Source of the DNA: CAVTHW01 sp963734625
GTDB lineage: Bacteria; Acidobacteriota; Terriglobia; Bryobacterales; Bryobacteraceae
Direction of reading: 5' to 3'
Assembly: GCA_963734625.1 (NCBI GenBank)
Contig: CAVTHW010000015.1
Location: forward strand, 6,541 to 70,540
Length of the DNA: 64,000 nt
Position 1 is the stretch's first letter; every line of letters begins with the position of its first letter. The notes below the pieces were generated by a model. It was not told where the DNA came from. It ran no database searches and saw nothing but the letters and a program-made list of their open reading frames with translations. Both the position numbers and the translations under genes were made by a program. Shown in pieces: positions 56,084 to 64,000 of this stretch.

Positions 56084-57289
56084 TCACTTCGGCTGGAGCG
56101 GCCGGCGCACTCGTCCTGACCTCCCGTTCAGATCATCCACAAATGCTTGCACATCGAGGGCCTCGACCCCCGGCGCCAGCGCCCGAGTCGGCGGGGCGGT
56201 GGTCGATTTACGGTGGACGACGCTCATTCGGACGGGCGCCCGATCGCCCATGGATCGGCGCAAAGACCCCAACTGCCCAGCCATGGACGGCTGAACGGTT
56301 TTCGAGGCCTTACACTCCACCATCCACAGACCGCCTTGGCCGCTTGGAAAAAGGAAGTCGACCTCCAGCCCCTGCTGGTCGCGAAAGTGGTAAAGCTCCT
56401 TCCGCCGGCCTTGGTTGACCTGGCTCTTCAGGATCTCCGAAGCCACGAATCCTTCGAACAAGGCGCCCAGGAACGGCGACCGCTCCAGCTCCGCCTGAGT
56501 TGCGATCCCTAACAGGTGGCACGCCAATCCCGAGTCGCCCAGGTACACCTTGGGTGACTTGACCAGACGCTTACCGAAGTTCTCGAAATAGGGCGGAACC
56601 AGGATGATCTGCCCCGTGATTTCCAGAATGTGCAGCCAATCGCCGACGGTCGGAATGGAGACGCCGAGCGGAGCCGCCAGATCGGTCTTGTTCAGGATCC
56701 GGCCGTGGCGAGCGGCCAGCAGGGCCAGAAAGCGCCGGAAGGCCGCCAGGTCGCGGACGTTGGTGATGGCACGGACATCGCGCTCCAGGTAGGTCTGGAT
56801 GTAGGAACTGAACCACAGGGCCCGCTCCGTGGGACGCGCCAGCGCCTCCGGATAGCCGCCGTGAAGAAGGCTCGCACGCTCCGTCTCGGCCAGACTGAAC
56901 GGCAGCAGTTGCAGGATGGCGGCGCGCCCCGCCATCGACTCGCTGACGCCCTGCATCAGAGGAGCCTCTTGGGAGCCCGTGAACAGCCACCGGCCCATTT
57001 CGCCGGGGCTCTGATCGATCCGCGTTCGGACGTAGGCGAGCAACTCCGGCACATTCTGGATTTCGTCGAACAGCGCGGGGAGCCGCAGCGCTTCGAGCAA
57101 GGCCCTGGGATCGGAACGCGCGCGGGCTTGTACGTCGGGATCCTCCAGGAGCACATAGGTAGCGCGCGGGAAAAGCCTGCGTAGCAGGGTGGTCTTCCCA
57201 GCCCGGCGCGGCCCGGTCACCACCACGGCGGGGAAACCGCGGACCGCCCCCAGCACGGTCCGCCGAATGACGCGGGGGATGAAGCGCAT
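56084..57289 (-). CDS. DUF4143-family AAA ATPase
   Basis: 401 residues. Walker A VVVTGPRRAGKTTLLRRLF (residues ~24-35), Walker B LPALFDEIQNVPELL, sensor-like RWLFTGSQEAPLMQGVSESMAGR, then the DUF4143 domain with ETGQIILVPPYFENFGKRLVKSPKVYLGDSGLACHLLG and a C-terminal nuclease-like fold (GLEVDFLFPSGQGGLWMVECKAS, with D..E.K spacing of a restriction-like core). Family function is unproven; it is frequent in mobile or defence-rich regions. Start ATG 57289. 80 bp from the antitoxin start. Confidence 0.85.
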   Translation of the reverse strand: MRFIPRVIRRTVLGAVRGFPAVVVTGPRRAGKTTLLRRLFPRATYVLLEDPDVQARARSDPRALLEALRLPALFDEIQNVPELLAYVRTRIDQSPGEMGRWLFTGSQEAPLMQGVSESMAGRAAILQLLPFSLAETERASLLHGGYPEALARPTERALWFSSYIQTYLERDVRAITNVRDLAAFRRFLALLAARHGRILNKTDLAAPLGVSIPTVGDWLHILEITGQIILVPPYFENFGKRLVKSPKVYLGDSGLACHLLGIATQAELERSPFLGALFEGFVASEILKSQVNQGRRKELYHFRDQQGLEVDFLFPSGQGGLWMVECKASKTVQPSMAGQLGSLRRSMGDRAPVRMSVVHRKSTTAPPTRALAPGVEALDVQAFVDDLNGRSGRVRRPLQPK

Positions 57290-57499
57290 GTGAGTATTAT
57301 AAACTTACACTTTAGATTTCTCAAGTCAAACCGGAAGGACTTGCGCCTGGCCACCCGTTCACACGCCGTACATCTCTCGCAACCACCTGAAAACACAGCA
57401 TCTGCCGTCGGCCACAGGCTAAAGCCCTTGCGTCCGTCTGCTACCCTCAAAACGGGAGGAGCACCAGTTCCCGCTTCCCCTTCGCCGCTGGAGACGACA

Positions 57500-58024
57500 A
57501 TGTCCGACATAAGCCCACAGGATCCGGCACTTTCTTCACTTTTGCCCGCTCAGGCGAAAGTCGTCCTCGCCCTCGCTCAGGGCGCTACTATCTCTAAAGC
57601 CGCTTACAACGCCGGAGTTCATCGCTCCACCGTCCATGACTGGCTTAAGAACAACCCGCGGGTAGCCGCCGCTCTGCGCCAGGCTCGCCAGGACTACGTC
57701 GTGACCCTCCGTGATGAGCTTAGGGATCTTTCCGCCCTGGCCCTCTCGACCCTCCGCTCCTTGCTCGAGGACTCCGCCTCTCCCTCATCCGTCCGCCTGC
57801 GCTGCGCTCTGGCTCTGCTCCAGCGGCCCCAGTACCCCGCCGGCGCCTGGAGTTTGCCGGAGTCCGTCAACACGGTCCGTGAAGACGAGATCATGCGGGA
57901 TCTTGCTTTCGCCAAAGCTGAAATGAACTCCGGGATTCTCAATTCCCGCCTCCCGTTTCCCATGCAGCCAGACGAGCCCGACCCAACTGAAGCCGCAGCG
58001 TCAAAAGCGCGCAGTTCAGGCTGA
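57500..58024 (+). CDS. HTH protein, terminase-small-subunit/Hin-like
   Basis: 174 residues from ATG 57500. AKVVLALAQGATISKAAYNAGVHRSTVHDWLKNNPRVAAALRQARQDYVVTLRDELRDLSALALSTL is a helix-turn-helix of the kind used in phage terminase small subunits and insertion-element regulators. The C-terminal half is unstructured. Similar short HTH genes are scattered in Bryobacterales genomes. Its stop codon lies inside a long direct repeat (58009-58045). No phage genes are near. Confidence 0.65.
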   Translation: MSDISPQDPALSSLLPAQAKVVLALAQGATISKAAYNAGVHRSTVHDWLKNNPRVAAALRQARQDYVVTLRDELRDLSALALSTLRSLLEDSASPSSVRLRCALALLQRPQYPAGAWSLPESVNTVREDEIMRDLAFAKAEMNSGILNSRLPFPMQPDEPDPTEAAASKARSSG

Positions 58025-58045
58025 GCTGTTTTTGAGCTGTTTTTG
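58009..58045. repeat. Direct repeat copy A
   Basis: GCGCAGTTCAGGCTGAGC followed by a local tandem GAGCTGTTTTT GAGCTGTTTTT. Same 18-bp core and same tandem plan as 59488-59527. Overlaps the stop codon of the HTH gene. Confidence 0.75.
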
Positions 58046-58173
58046 TCCTCTTTACCGCCCCGAGGCCTGGACATCGGCGCGGGCCGCGAAGAAATCCGGC
58101 GTTACATCGCGGCGCTCCAGTCTTGCTATTTTGGAGGGTGGCCGATTCCACGCGCAATCGAAAGAGGATGAAT

Positions 58174-59470
58174 ATGGGTGCCAGATCGAAGTCTTTTCTC
58201 AAAGTCAAACTCTACCGCTCCGACTTGCCGATTTTGGAGGACGGCGCGGCAGATACGGTGCAGGCCGCGGCCGAAGCCGGCGGCGGCGTGCTCCGGTGTT
58301 TTCCGAGTTTCGTAGGCCGCAAATTCTGCCTTCCCGGCAAGAACCTGGAGCTGGCGGATGCGGATTACTTCCCCGAAGGCCCCACGGGCTGGGCCATCGA
58401 TGAACGATGGAACGGCAGCGCCATCCTGGCCGATACCGGAAACGGGATTCACGGCGAAGGGCTGTGCCACTTCCATCACCCGGACGGCTTCCTGATCCCG
58501 ATGGATGCGGCGGTTCACGGAGCGCCGGCATTCATGGTGGGTCCGATGTACCGGACGCTGGGCGGCACCGGCTTTTACAACAAGGAGTTCGACAATCTGT
58601 ATCCGCTCGGGCACCACAGCCATCCGTGGAAGCCCGAGGCGTACAACTTCAATGCCTGGCGCAACAAGCGCTACAAGAACGATTGCCATACGTCGGTCGG
58701 GCTGATGCGGTACGTGACCGAGGAGATGCTGGCGGACGCCATCCGCGACTTCATCGCCGGCAAGGACAACCACATTCGCAGCCACGCGCGCCACCTGCTG
58801 ATCCGGATGGGGACGGGCTTTTTCACCCCGACCCGCACTCTGCACGGGCCGGCCGCGGTCAATACCGAAGAGCCGCAGCGTGACCGGGACGACTTCCGGT
58901 TCTACCAGAGCCACGTGCTGTGCCCCGGAGGGCGAAGTCTTCCTGGGGCAGGATTTGCTTTTCCGTCACCTGCCCGAAGGACTCGAGGGAGAGGCTCGGG
59001 TGCAGCGATTGGTGGCCGACATCGATATTCGCCGCAACAAGGATCCTTACATTGTGGAGAAGCACTTGCTCCTGCCGATCGAGGATCCGGAAGTGAGCCG
59101 AGACGGTTTCCACGATGAGTGGCGGGTGTATGGCAAGCCGAACGGCGACGAATTGTTCAGCCTGCGCCAGTTTGAGCTGGCGCCCGGCGCCAAGACGGTG
59201 CTGACCGGTCCGGCATCCTTGTGCATCATCCACTTCTCCCATGGGAAAGGAAAGATCGGCAACCACAAGGTTGAGGTCAAGTCGGGGATACGCCTGGGCG
59301 AGCCGCTGGACGACGAGTTCGTGATCCCGTACGAAACGGCAAAGAACGGCGGCGGCGTGCGGCTGGTCAACACCAGCAAGACCGAACCGCTGGTGGGCAC
59401 CCGCTGCTGGGGACCCGAAGCGTGGGGCCACAAGATGCCGAAGGCTCCATTCGAAACCTGGGTAGACTAA
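58174..59470 (+). CDS. Unknown cupin-like protein, one apparent frameshift
   Basis: About 432 residues. Start ATG 58174, with AGAGG 6 nt upstream; ATG 58168 is adjacent to that site and less likely. Three His-rich segments, LCHFHHPDGFLIPMD, PLGHHSHPWKPEAYNFNAW and NDNHIRSHARHLL-type KDNHIRSHARH, suggest a metal-binding (possibly cupin) enzyme, but I cannot place it in a known family. The frame shifts near 58919-58923 (one extra base): SHVL goes on as APEGEVFLGQDLLFRHLPEG. The C-terminal half has strand-rich FELAPGAKTVLTGPASLCIIHFSHG. The gene is bracketed by the two direct repeats. Confidence 0.6.
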
Positions 59471-59487
59471 GCCCGACGGGATAAATC

Positions 59488-59527
59488 GCGCAGTTCAGGC
59501 TGAGCGGTTTTTACTGAGCGGTTTTTA
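59488..59527. repeat. Direct repeat copy B
   Basis: GCGCAGTTCAGGCTGAGC core as in 58009-58045, followed by an exact 14-bp tandem TGAGCGGTTTTTAC TGAGCGGTTTTTAC (overlapping the core end). Lies between two converging genes. Confidence 0.75.
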
Positions 59528-60151
59528 CTTCGACACGGTCAATCCGTCAATCTGAACTTCGAGGAGATGATTGATCCGGATCCCGTAGATGCCGTCGGTC
59601 TTGGCCATAGCTCCGCTCTTAGGCGCGGTGTGCACTATTACGCCGTTGACCACGAAGTCGATCTTGTCAGCGCCGACTCGCACTTCGAGGGCATTGGTGG
59701 ATCTTCCGCTGGCATCCGGCTTCTTCACCGCGTCGTTCGGCGTCTTCGGCGCTAAGGTGGGGGTTGCGGTGCCGTTGCGGCTCTTGATCAGCCAGGTCCC
59801 GTCCTGCGCGACCACGAAGTACAGATAGCTCTGTTCGGCGCCTTCCAGACTGCTGCCGCCGAACACCAGGCCGTAATAGTTGGTGTGGCCGCTCGGCTTC
59901 AACAGAGTAAAAGTGCCCTTGAGCGTATAGGCGCCCGCCGCCTTATTCGCCGGATTCCAGTACACCGCAGCTTGGGGATTGATGGCGTGGAAGCCCGATC
60001 CCATGGCCATAAACTTGATGTCGCCGGGGGCGTCGGGGTCCGAGGCTGCCGTACTGCGATCGACGCGCATCTTCCAGCCTTGCGGCGTTTGGGCGACAAT
60101 CGGCGCTAGAGCGACTAGCGCGAGTAGCGCTACACAAAAATGCTGCTTCAT
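59525..60151 (-). CDS. Secreted lectin/LamG-like protein, unknown
   Basis: 208 residues from ATG 60151 (signal peptide MKQHFCVALLALVALAPIVAQ). Beta-rich body: GSGFHAINPQAAVYWNP, GTFTLLKPSGHTNYYGLVFGG, YLYFVVAQDGTWLIKSRNG and VRVGADKIDFVVNGVIVHTAPKSG, i.e. a jelly-roll like DUF1080 or LamG. No catalytic motif. Probably an extracytoplasmic binding protein. Overlaps direct repeat B by its last codon. Confidence 0.68.
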   Translation of the reverse strand: MKQHFCVALLALVALAPIVAQTPQGWKMRVDRSTAASDPDAPGDIKFMAMGSGFHAINPQAAVYWNPANKAAGAYTLKGTFTLLKPSGHTNYYGLVFGGSSLEGAEQSYLYFVVAQDGTWLIKSRNGTATPTLAPKTPNDAVKKPDASGRSTNALEVRVGADKIDFVVNGVIVHTAPKSGAMAKTDGIYGIRINHLLEVQIDGLTVSK

Positions 60152-60228
60152 GGCGTAGTTCTCCTTCCAGCCTTCTCTGGATTCCATTATATGTCCGGAC
60201 GCTTGACATCCATCTGCCAGGGCCTCGC

Positions 60229-62304
60229 TTACCAGACGCGGACCCGGTCTTTGGGGGCGAGGTACAGCTTCTGCGTGGGCTCGATCAGGAAAGCCGCATA
60301 CCAGGCGTCCAGGTTGCGAACGGCGTCGGCGCGGTAGCGGTCGGGAGCGTGGCCGTCGGTGGCGATCCGGGCGCGCAAGGCCGCATCGCGAATCGCGGCC
60401 CGCCAGCTTTGGGCGAAGCTTATGAAGAACCGCTGATCGCCACTCAAGCCATCCTTCACGGCGTCCGCTTTTCCGTTGAGCGATAGCCGGTAGGCGTCGT
60501 AAGCGGCCAGGAGGCCGGCCACGTCGGCGATGTTCTCGCCGAGGGTCTGATGACCGTTCACCGCAAGATCGGGAAACGGCCGGTAGGCGTCGAACTGCTT
60601 GACCAGCGCCTCACCGGCGGCCCGGAAGTGATCGAGATCCGCCTTGGTCCACCAGTCGGCCAGACGGCCTTCGGCATCGAACTGGCTGCCCTGGTCGTCG
60701 AAGCTGTGGCTGATCTCATGGCCGATGATCGCGCCCATGGAGCCGTAGTTGTGGGCCGCGTCGGCGTTCGCGTCGAAATAGGGGGCCTGAAGGATGGCGG
60801 CAGGGAAATTCAGCGCGTTCTGAAGGGGGAGGTTGACGGCGTTGACGGTCTGGGGCAGCATCCACCACTCGTCGCGGTCGACCGGCTGGTTGAGCTTGGC
60901 GAGCTGGCGGCGGTATTCGAAAGCCTCGGCGCGCTGCCAGTTGCCGAGGGCGTCCCCCTGGACGATTTCGAGGCCCGAGTAATCCACCCACCGGCCGGGA
61001 TAGCCGACGCCAACTCGCAGCGTGGCCAACTTCTGTTTGGCTTTGGCCTTGGTCGCAGGCGACATCCAGGCGAGGGCGTCAATCCTCTTGCCGAACGCCC
61101 GAACCAAATCGCTGACCATCGCCTCCGCCTTGGCCTTGGTCTGGGGCGGAAAGAAGCGGTTCACGTAGAGCCGGCCAAGGGCCTCTCCGAGGGCCGCGTT
61201 GGTGCTATCCACGCCCCGCTGCCAGCGCGGGCGCAACTCGGGAATGCCGCTGAGAGCCTGGCCGTAGAAACTGAAGCGTTCGGCGACGAAGCTCCGGGAA
61301 AGGAAGGGGGCGGCTTGTTCGACGGCATGAAAGACCAGCCAGTCCTTCCAGGCCTCGAGGGGCTCCGCCGCGGTCAGGGCGGAAAGGCCGGGGACCGCTT
61401 TGGGGTGCCAGATCATAAAGACGGGCGCGCCGTCGAGACCGGCCGCGCCGAGCAGCGCCGTCCAGTCGAGCCCGGGAGCTTTGGCGGCCAGTTCGGCGCG
61501 CTTCCAGGAGACCACGGCGCGGACGTCTTCCGATTCAACGCGGGTGGCGTGCACCGCTGCCATTTTAGTTTCGAGCGCGAACACGCGAGCGGCGCGCGCG
61601 GCCGGGTCCGGCGAGCCCGCCAGCTTGAAGGTCGCCGCGATATGCGCCTGGTACTGCTTGCGCAGGGCCGCCATGTGCGGGGTCGCGGAGAGATAGAAGT
61701 CGCGGTCCGGCATTCCAAGACCGCCCTGGAGGAGATAGGGGTAATTGCGGGACGGGTCCGCGAGGCCCTGGGCGACCCAGACGCCGAAGAGGTTGTCGGT
61801 CTGGAAATTGGTGTTATTGAGCGGGTCGACATCCGCGCGGAGCTGGGCGCCCAGCACGCGGGCGAGATCGCGGCGATCGGCGATGGCCGCGATGGCGTCG
61901 AGCCGCGGCTTCAAGGGGGCGATTCCTTGGGACTCGATAGCGGCTTCGTCCATGAAGCTGGTGTAGAAGGCGGCGATCTTCCGGGCATCCCCACCGGCGG
62001 ACGATCCGGCTTGGCCCGCTTCCTGAATGAGCGTCAGCGTGCGCTGTCGCGTGTCGTCGGCCAGTTTTTGGAAGATGCCGTAACTGGATTTGTCTGCAGG
62101 GATGGGAGTGGCCTTGATCCATCCGCCATTGGCATAGGCATTGAAGTCGTCGCCCGGCGCGACGGATTTGTCCATGCCTGCGAGGTCGATCCCTGCAGAA
62201 AGCGGTGGCTGGGTTTGCCGGCATGCCGACGCCGTAGCGACAGAAGCGGCGAGGAGGATCGCGGCCAGCGGCCGCAACCAGGCGGGTCCTTTTGTATGCG
62301 CCAT
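60229..62304 (-). CDS. M13-family (neprilysin-like) zinc metallopeptidase
   Basis: 691 residues from ATG 62304 (MAHTKGPAWLRPLAAILLAASVATASACRQT, a lipoprotein-like signal). GIDLAGMDKSVAPGDDFNAYANGGWIKATPIPAD is the family start. Zinc motif H529-E-I-S-H533 in GAIIGHEISHSFDDQGSQFD, and the third ligand in GENIADVAGLLAAYDAY. The C-terminus ends LYLAPKDRVRVW, close to the usual CxxW position of neprilysin but lacking the Cys. Extracytoplasmic peptidase. The long open frame on the opposite strand is a shadow. Confidence 0.92.
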   Translation of the reverse strand: MAHTKGPAWLRPLAAILLAASVATASACRQTQPPLSAGIDLAGMDKSVAPGDDFNAYANGGWIKATPIPADKSSYGIFQKLADDTRQRTLTLIQEAGQAGSSAGGDARKIAAFYTSFMDEAAIESQGIAPLKPRLDAIAAIADRRDLARVLGAQLRADVDPLNNTNFQTDNLFGVWVAQGLADPSRNYPYLLQGGLGMPDRDFYLSATPHMAALRKQYQAHIAATFKLAGSPDPAARAARVFALETKMAAVHATRVESEDVRAVVSWKRAELAAKAPGLDWTALLGAAGLDGAPVFMIWHPKAVPGLSALTAAEPLEAWKDWLVFHAVEQAAPFLSRSFVAERFSFYGQALSGIPELRPRWQRGVDSTNAALGEALGRLYVNRFFPPQTKAKAEAMVSDLVRAFGKRIDALAWMSPATKAKAKQKLATLRVGVGYPGRWVDYSGLEIVQGDALGNWQRAEAFEYRRQLAKLNQPVDRDEWWMLPQTVNAVNLPLQNALNFPAAILQAPYFDANADAAHNYGSMGAIIGHEISHSFDDQGSQFDAEGRLADWWTKADLDHFRAAGEALVKQFDAYRPFPDLAVNGHQTLGENIADVAGLLAAYDAYRLSLNGKADAVKDGLSGDQRFFISFAQSWRAAIRDAALRARIATDGHAPDRYRADAVRNLDAWYAAFLIEPTQKLYLAPKDRVRVW

Positions 62305-62460
62305 ACTTTGCTTCAATCTTACGAGAACACGTACGGTGGTGGCGACGCAATGTTACAAGGCGGCCCCCCATTTCCATGGCATAATCGACTTCATACCGGT
62401 TCCGGTTACGGGCCAAGCGGCAGAACCGGGAATTTGGAGGGTGTCGGGGAGGGCAGGTCA

Positions 62461-63015
62461 ATGAGGGAATACTGGGCCCTCAGACTGAGTCTGGGGATAC
62501 TCCTGGCAACGTTCCTGGGCGGATGCGGGAGCGGCAACGGTCCGAAGGCGGCGGCGCCCGCCGGTGAAGCGCCAAGGAAGGCCGCGTCGGTTCTCAAGGT
62601 GAGTCGGGACAACCCCTGCTCCGTCCTGTTCCCGGCGGAGGTTGAAGAGATCCTCGGCCTCCGGTCGGATATGCGGGAAGTCGTGGACGAAGTGACCTGC
62701 CATTATCACTTTGAGCCCGCTAGCGCCAACCAGCCGAAGCCGGCGCGGGACGAGACCTTCATCGAAGTCAAAATCTACTGGACCGGCGGCCGAATGGCGG
62801 TGACGGCTGCCCGCATGGCCGGGAAGCTGCTGGGTTCCGGCTCGAGCGGCTTTGAGAAGCTGCCGGGCATCGGGGACGAGGCTTGGGTGGCGCCGCTGGC
62901 CGCCTGGCTGGCATTCTCGAAAGGCGACGTAGGAGTCGAGATCGACATGCGAATGATGCCGGGAGAGAAAGAGAAGGCCGTACGCCTCGCTCGTTTGATT
63001 GCCAGCCGGTTGTAG
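62461..63015 (+). CDS. Putative lipoprotein, unknown
   Basis: 184 residues from ATG 62461, with GGAGGGC upstream. Lipobox in LGILLATFLGGCGSG predicts lipidation at the Cys. The rest is a compact alpha/beta domain: DNPCSVLFPAEVEEILGLRSDMREVVDEVTCHYHFEP and GFEKLPGIGDEAWVAPLAAWLAFSKGDVGVEIDMRMM. No known family recognised. It diverges from the metallopeptidase and precedes, by 61 bp, the peptidoglycan-binding protein. Confidence 0.72.
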   Translation: MREYWALRLSLGILLATFLGGCGSGNGPKAAAPAGEAPRKAASVLKVSRDNPCSVLFPAEVEEILGLRSDMREVVDEVTCHYHFEPASANQPKPARDETFIEVKIYWTGGRMAVTAARMAGKLLGSGSSGFEKLPGIGDEAWVAPLAAWLAFSKGDVGVEIDMRMMPGEKEKAVRLARLIASRL

Positions 63016-63076
63016 ATGGCCGGCCTGTCGGTGAAGAGAATCCCGGCGGAGGGGGAGGTTACGGGTAAAGGGGCGA

Positions 63077-63715
63077 ATGCGAACCAAGTTGGAATACATG
63101 TCGATGGGGGCTGCGGTTACGGAACTGCAGACCAAGCTGAACAGTCTGTTGCCGGCGGTCCTTCCGCCGTTGAAGGTAGACGGGAAATTCGGCGACAAGA
63201 CCCTGGCGCGCGTCAAGGAGTTCCAAAGAAGACGCGGGCTCGTGGCGGACGGCATCGTGGGAGCGAAGACTTGGGCGGTGATTGACGGGCTCGCGCCCCC
63301 AGCCCCTCAGGCGCCGGCGACGACCTCGAAACCCCTTAACAGTCCGTACCAGGAAGCCCTCGCCCAGAACTTCGGAGCCCGTTTTGGAAATCTCATCAAG
63401 TGCAGCGAGGGCACGGTGCACAACTCGTTTATGTGTAAACCGGGGCGAGTGGCGACTGTCGACGAATGCCTGCCCAACGTCCACATTTTGCCCTTCGGCA
63501 AGTGCAAGTCGGACCGGCACCCGGCATACGGTCAACTCAGCAATCCATGGCAGGGCGCGGGGATGGACCTGGTGTTTCAAGCCGCGTGTACGCCGGTGCC
63601 GTGTGGAGGCTGGCAGTCCAAGGACGGAGGCGTGGACCCGAAAACCGGGCATCGCCGGCTGATTCGCGGCGCGACCTGCTACTGCAAGTACGGCGGCACA
63701 ATCAAAGTCCCTTGA
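63077..63715 (+). CDS. Peptidoglycan-binding / PAAR-like (DUF4280) protein
   Basis: 212 residues from ATG 63077. N-terminal PG_binding_1 repeat (MGAAVTELQTKLNSLLPAVLPPLKVDGKFGDKTLARVKEFQRRRGLVADGIVGAKTWAVIDG, residues 10-72), a Pro/Ala linker, then a Cys-rich region (FMCKPGRVATVDECLPNVHILPFGKCKSDRHPAYGQLSNPW ... CTPVPCGGWQSKDGGVDPKTGHRRLIRGATCYCKYGGTIKV) that follows the DUF4280 (PAAR-like) pattern. PAAR-type domains cap contractile spikes. No signal peptide, so export would need such a machine; none is visible in the window. Confidence 0.7.
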   Translation: MRTKLEYMSMGAAVTELQTKLNSLLPAVLPPLKVDGKFGDKTLARVKEFQRRRGLVADGIVGAKTWAVIDGLAPPAPQAPATTSKPLNSPYQEALAQNFGARFGNLIKCSEGTVHNSFMCKPGRVATVDECLPNVHILPFGKCKSDRHPAYGQLSNPWQGAGMDLVFQAACTPVPCGGWQSKDGGVDPKTGHRRLIRGATCYCKYGGTIKVP

Positions 63716-64000
63716 GCGAGTGAGTCATCCCCGGCTTGGTTTTGTCCCAACCTGATCGCGTCCCAGCCGCTCAGCCACGGTCGAGGATGAACCCTGCCCG
63801 CGCTTGGTCCGCTTGTTCCTTCAAACACAAACTAGGATTGCGCCTGAGAACCCCTCCAGAGCGCGGCATAGTCTGAAGCCTGTCGGCGAGACGCTTGGAA
63901 AGTCCACCATCCTCCGGGATGGGGACAGCGACCGCCACTCTCGCACAGATTCCGCGGACTTGGTGGGAAGCGACGGCTTACCGCGCCCAGAGGTCGCGGG
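63716..64000. other. Right edge, no gene seen
   Basis: 285 bp after the last gene. No frame here looks like a known protein, but a gene starting beyond the edge cannot be excluded. Confidence 0.4.

Noticed and set aside
60550..62460. Over 600 open codons on the plus strand opposite the M13 peptidase
   Set aside because: The peptide is a Gly/Arg/Val/Asp-rich reverse-complement shadow of the peptidase; only the in-frame part from 62461 (lipoprotein) has a start site and sensible sequence.

Overview
The window looks like a chromosomal piece of a high-G+C Acidobacteriota bacterium, most likely of the Bryobacterales/Solibacter type. This is inferred from the gene mix: Tat-exported Gfo/Idh/MocA oxidoreductases, a DUF1080-type glycosidase, formylglycine-enzyme-like (SUMF1) proteins, CarD, an ArsA-HSP20 ATPase, PilMNO with LolA, and two large families typical of that lineage. 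No rRNA, CRISPR array, phage structural module or replication origin was seen. One tRNA (Glu, CTC) is present.

Layout. 0-9.4 kb: partial B12-binding radical SAM protein, DUF362 protein, small-molecule kinase-like protein, DUF1080 protein, then a polyamine locus (agmatine deiminase head-to-head with a deoxyhypusine-synthase-like homospermidine synthase and an ornithine-decarboxylase-type enzyme). 9.5-17.2 kb: one minus-strand type IV pilus/type II secretion operon (lolA, pilC, pilB, pilM, pilN, pilO, a PilP-like protein, a pseudopilin-like protein) followed by an Flp-type pilin. 17.3-25.5 kb: GT-C-like membrane protein, DUF3553 protein, cytochrome c, ArsA-like ATPase with a small partner, and purQ-purL-purF. 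25.6-31.1 kb: redox genes (FMN reductase, a very Cys-rich ferredoxin, then a tight Tat aldo/keto reductase-Rieske-SUMF1-Gfo/Idh cluster). 31.1-38.1 kb: dnaE, a short-antitoxin/MazF-like pair, a second SUMF1 protein and three TadE/TadG-type genes.

38.2-44.4 kb is accessory: an IS1634-family element sits about 100 bp upstream of the tad genes. A fused membrane/spermidine-synthase-like gene lies between a tRNA-Glu gene and a 23-nt near-perfect copy of that tRNA's 3' end. 44.4-48.6 kb: a TPR protein translationally coupled to a zinc-ribbon/membrane/lectin-like protein, and CarD. 48.7-54.1 kb: a housekeeping operon purE-larC-metG-tatD-ispB. 54.1-59.5 kb is again accessory: a decayed gene, a PIN/HTH toxin-antitoxin pair, a DUF4143 ATPase, an HTH protein and a pair of long direct repeats around an unknown gene. 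The right end holds a secreted protein, an M13 metallopeptidase, a lipoprotein and a peptidoglycan-binding/PAAR-like protein.

A technical point governs the reading of this window. Thirteen genes, several of them universally essential (metG, ispB, purL), are each broken by single-base indels, mostly in short homopolymers. I read these as sequence errors and give joined coordinates; anyone translating the raw sequence will get truncated products.
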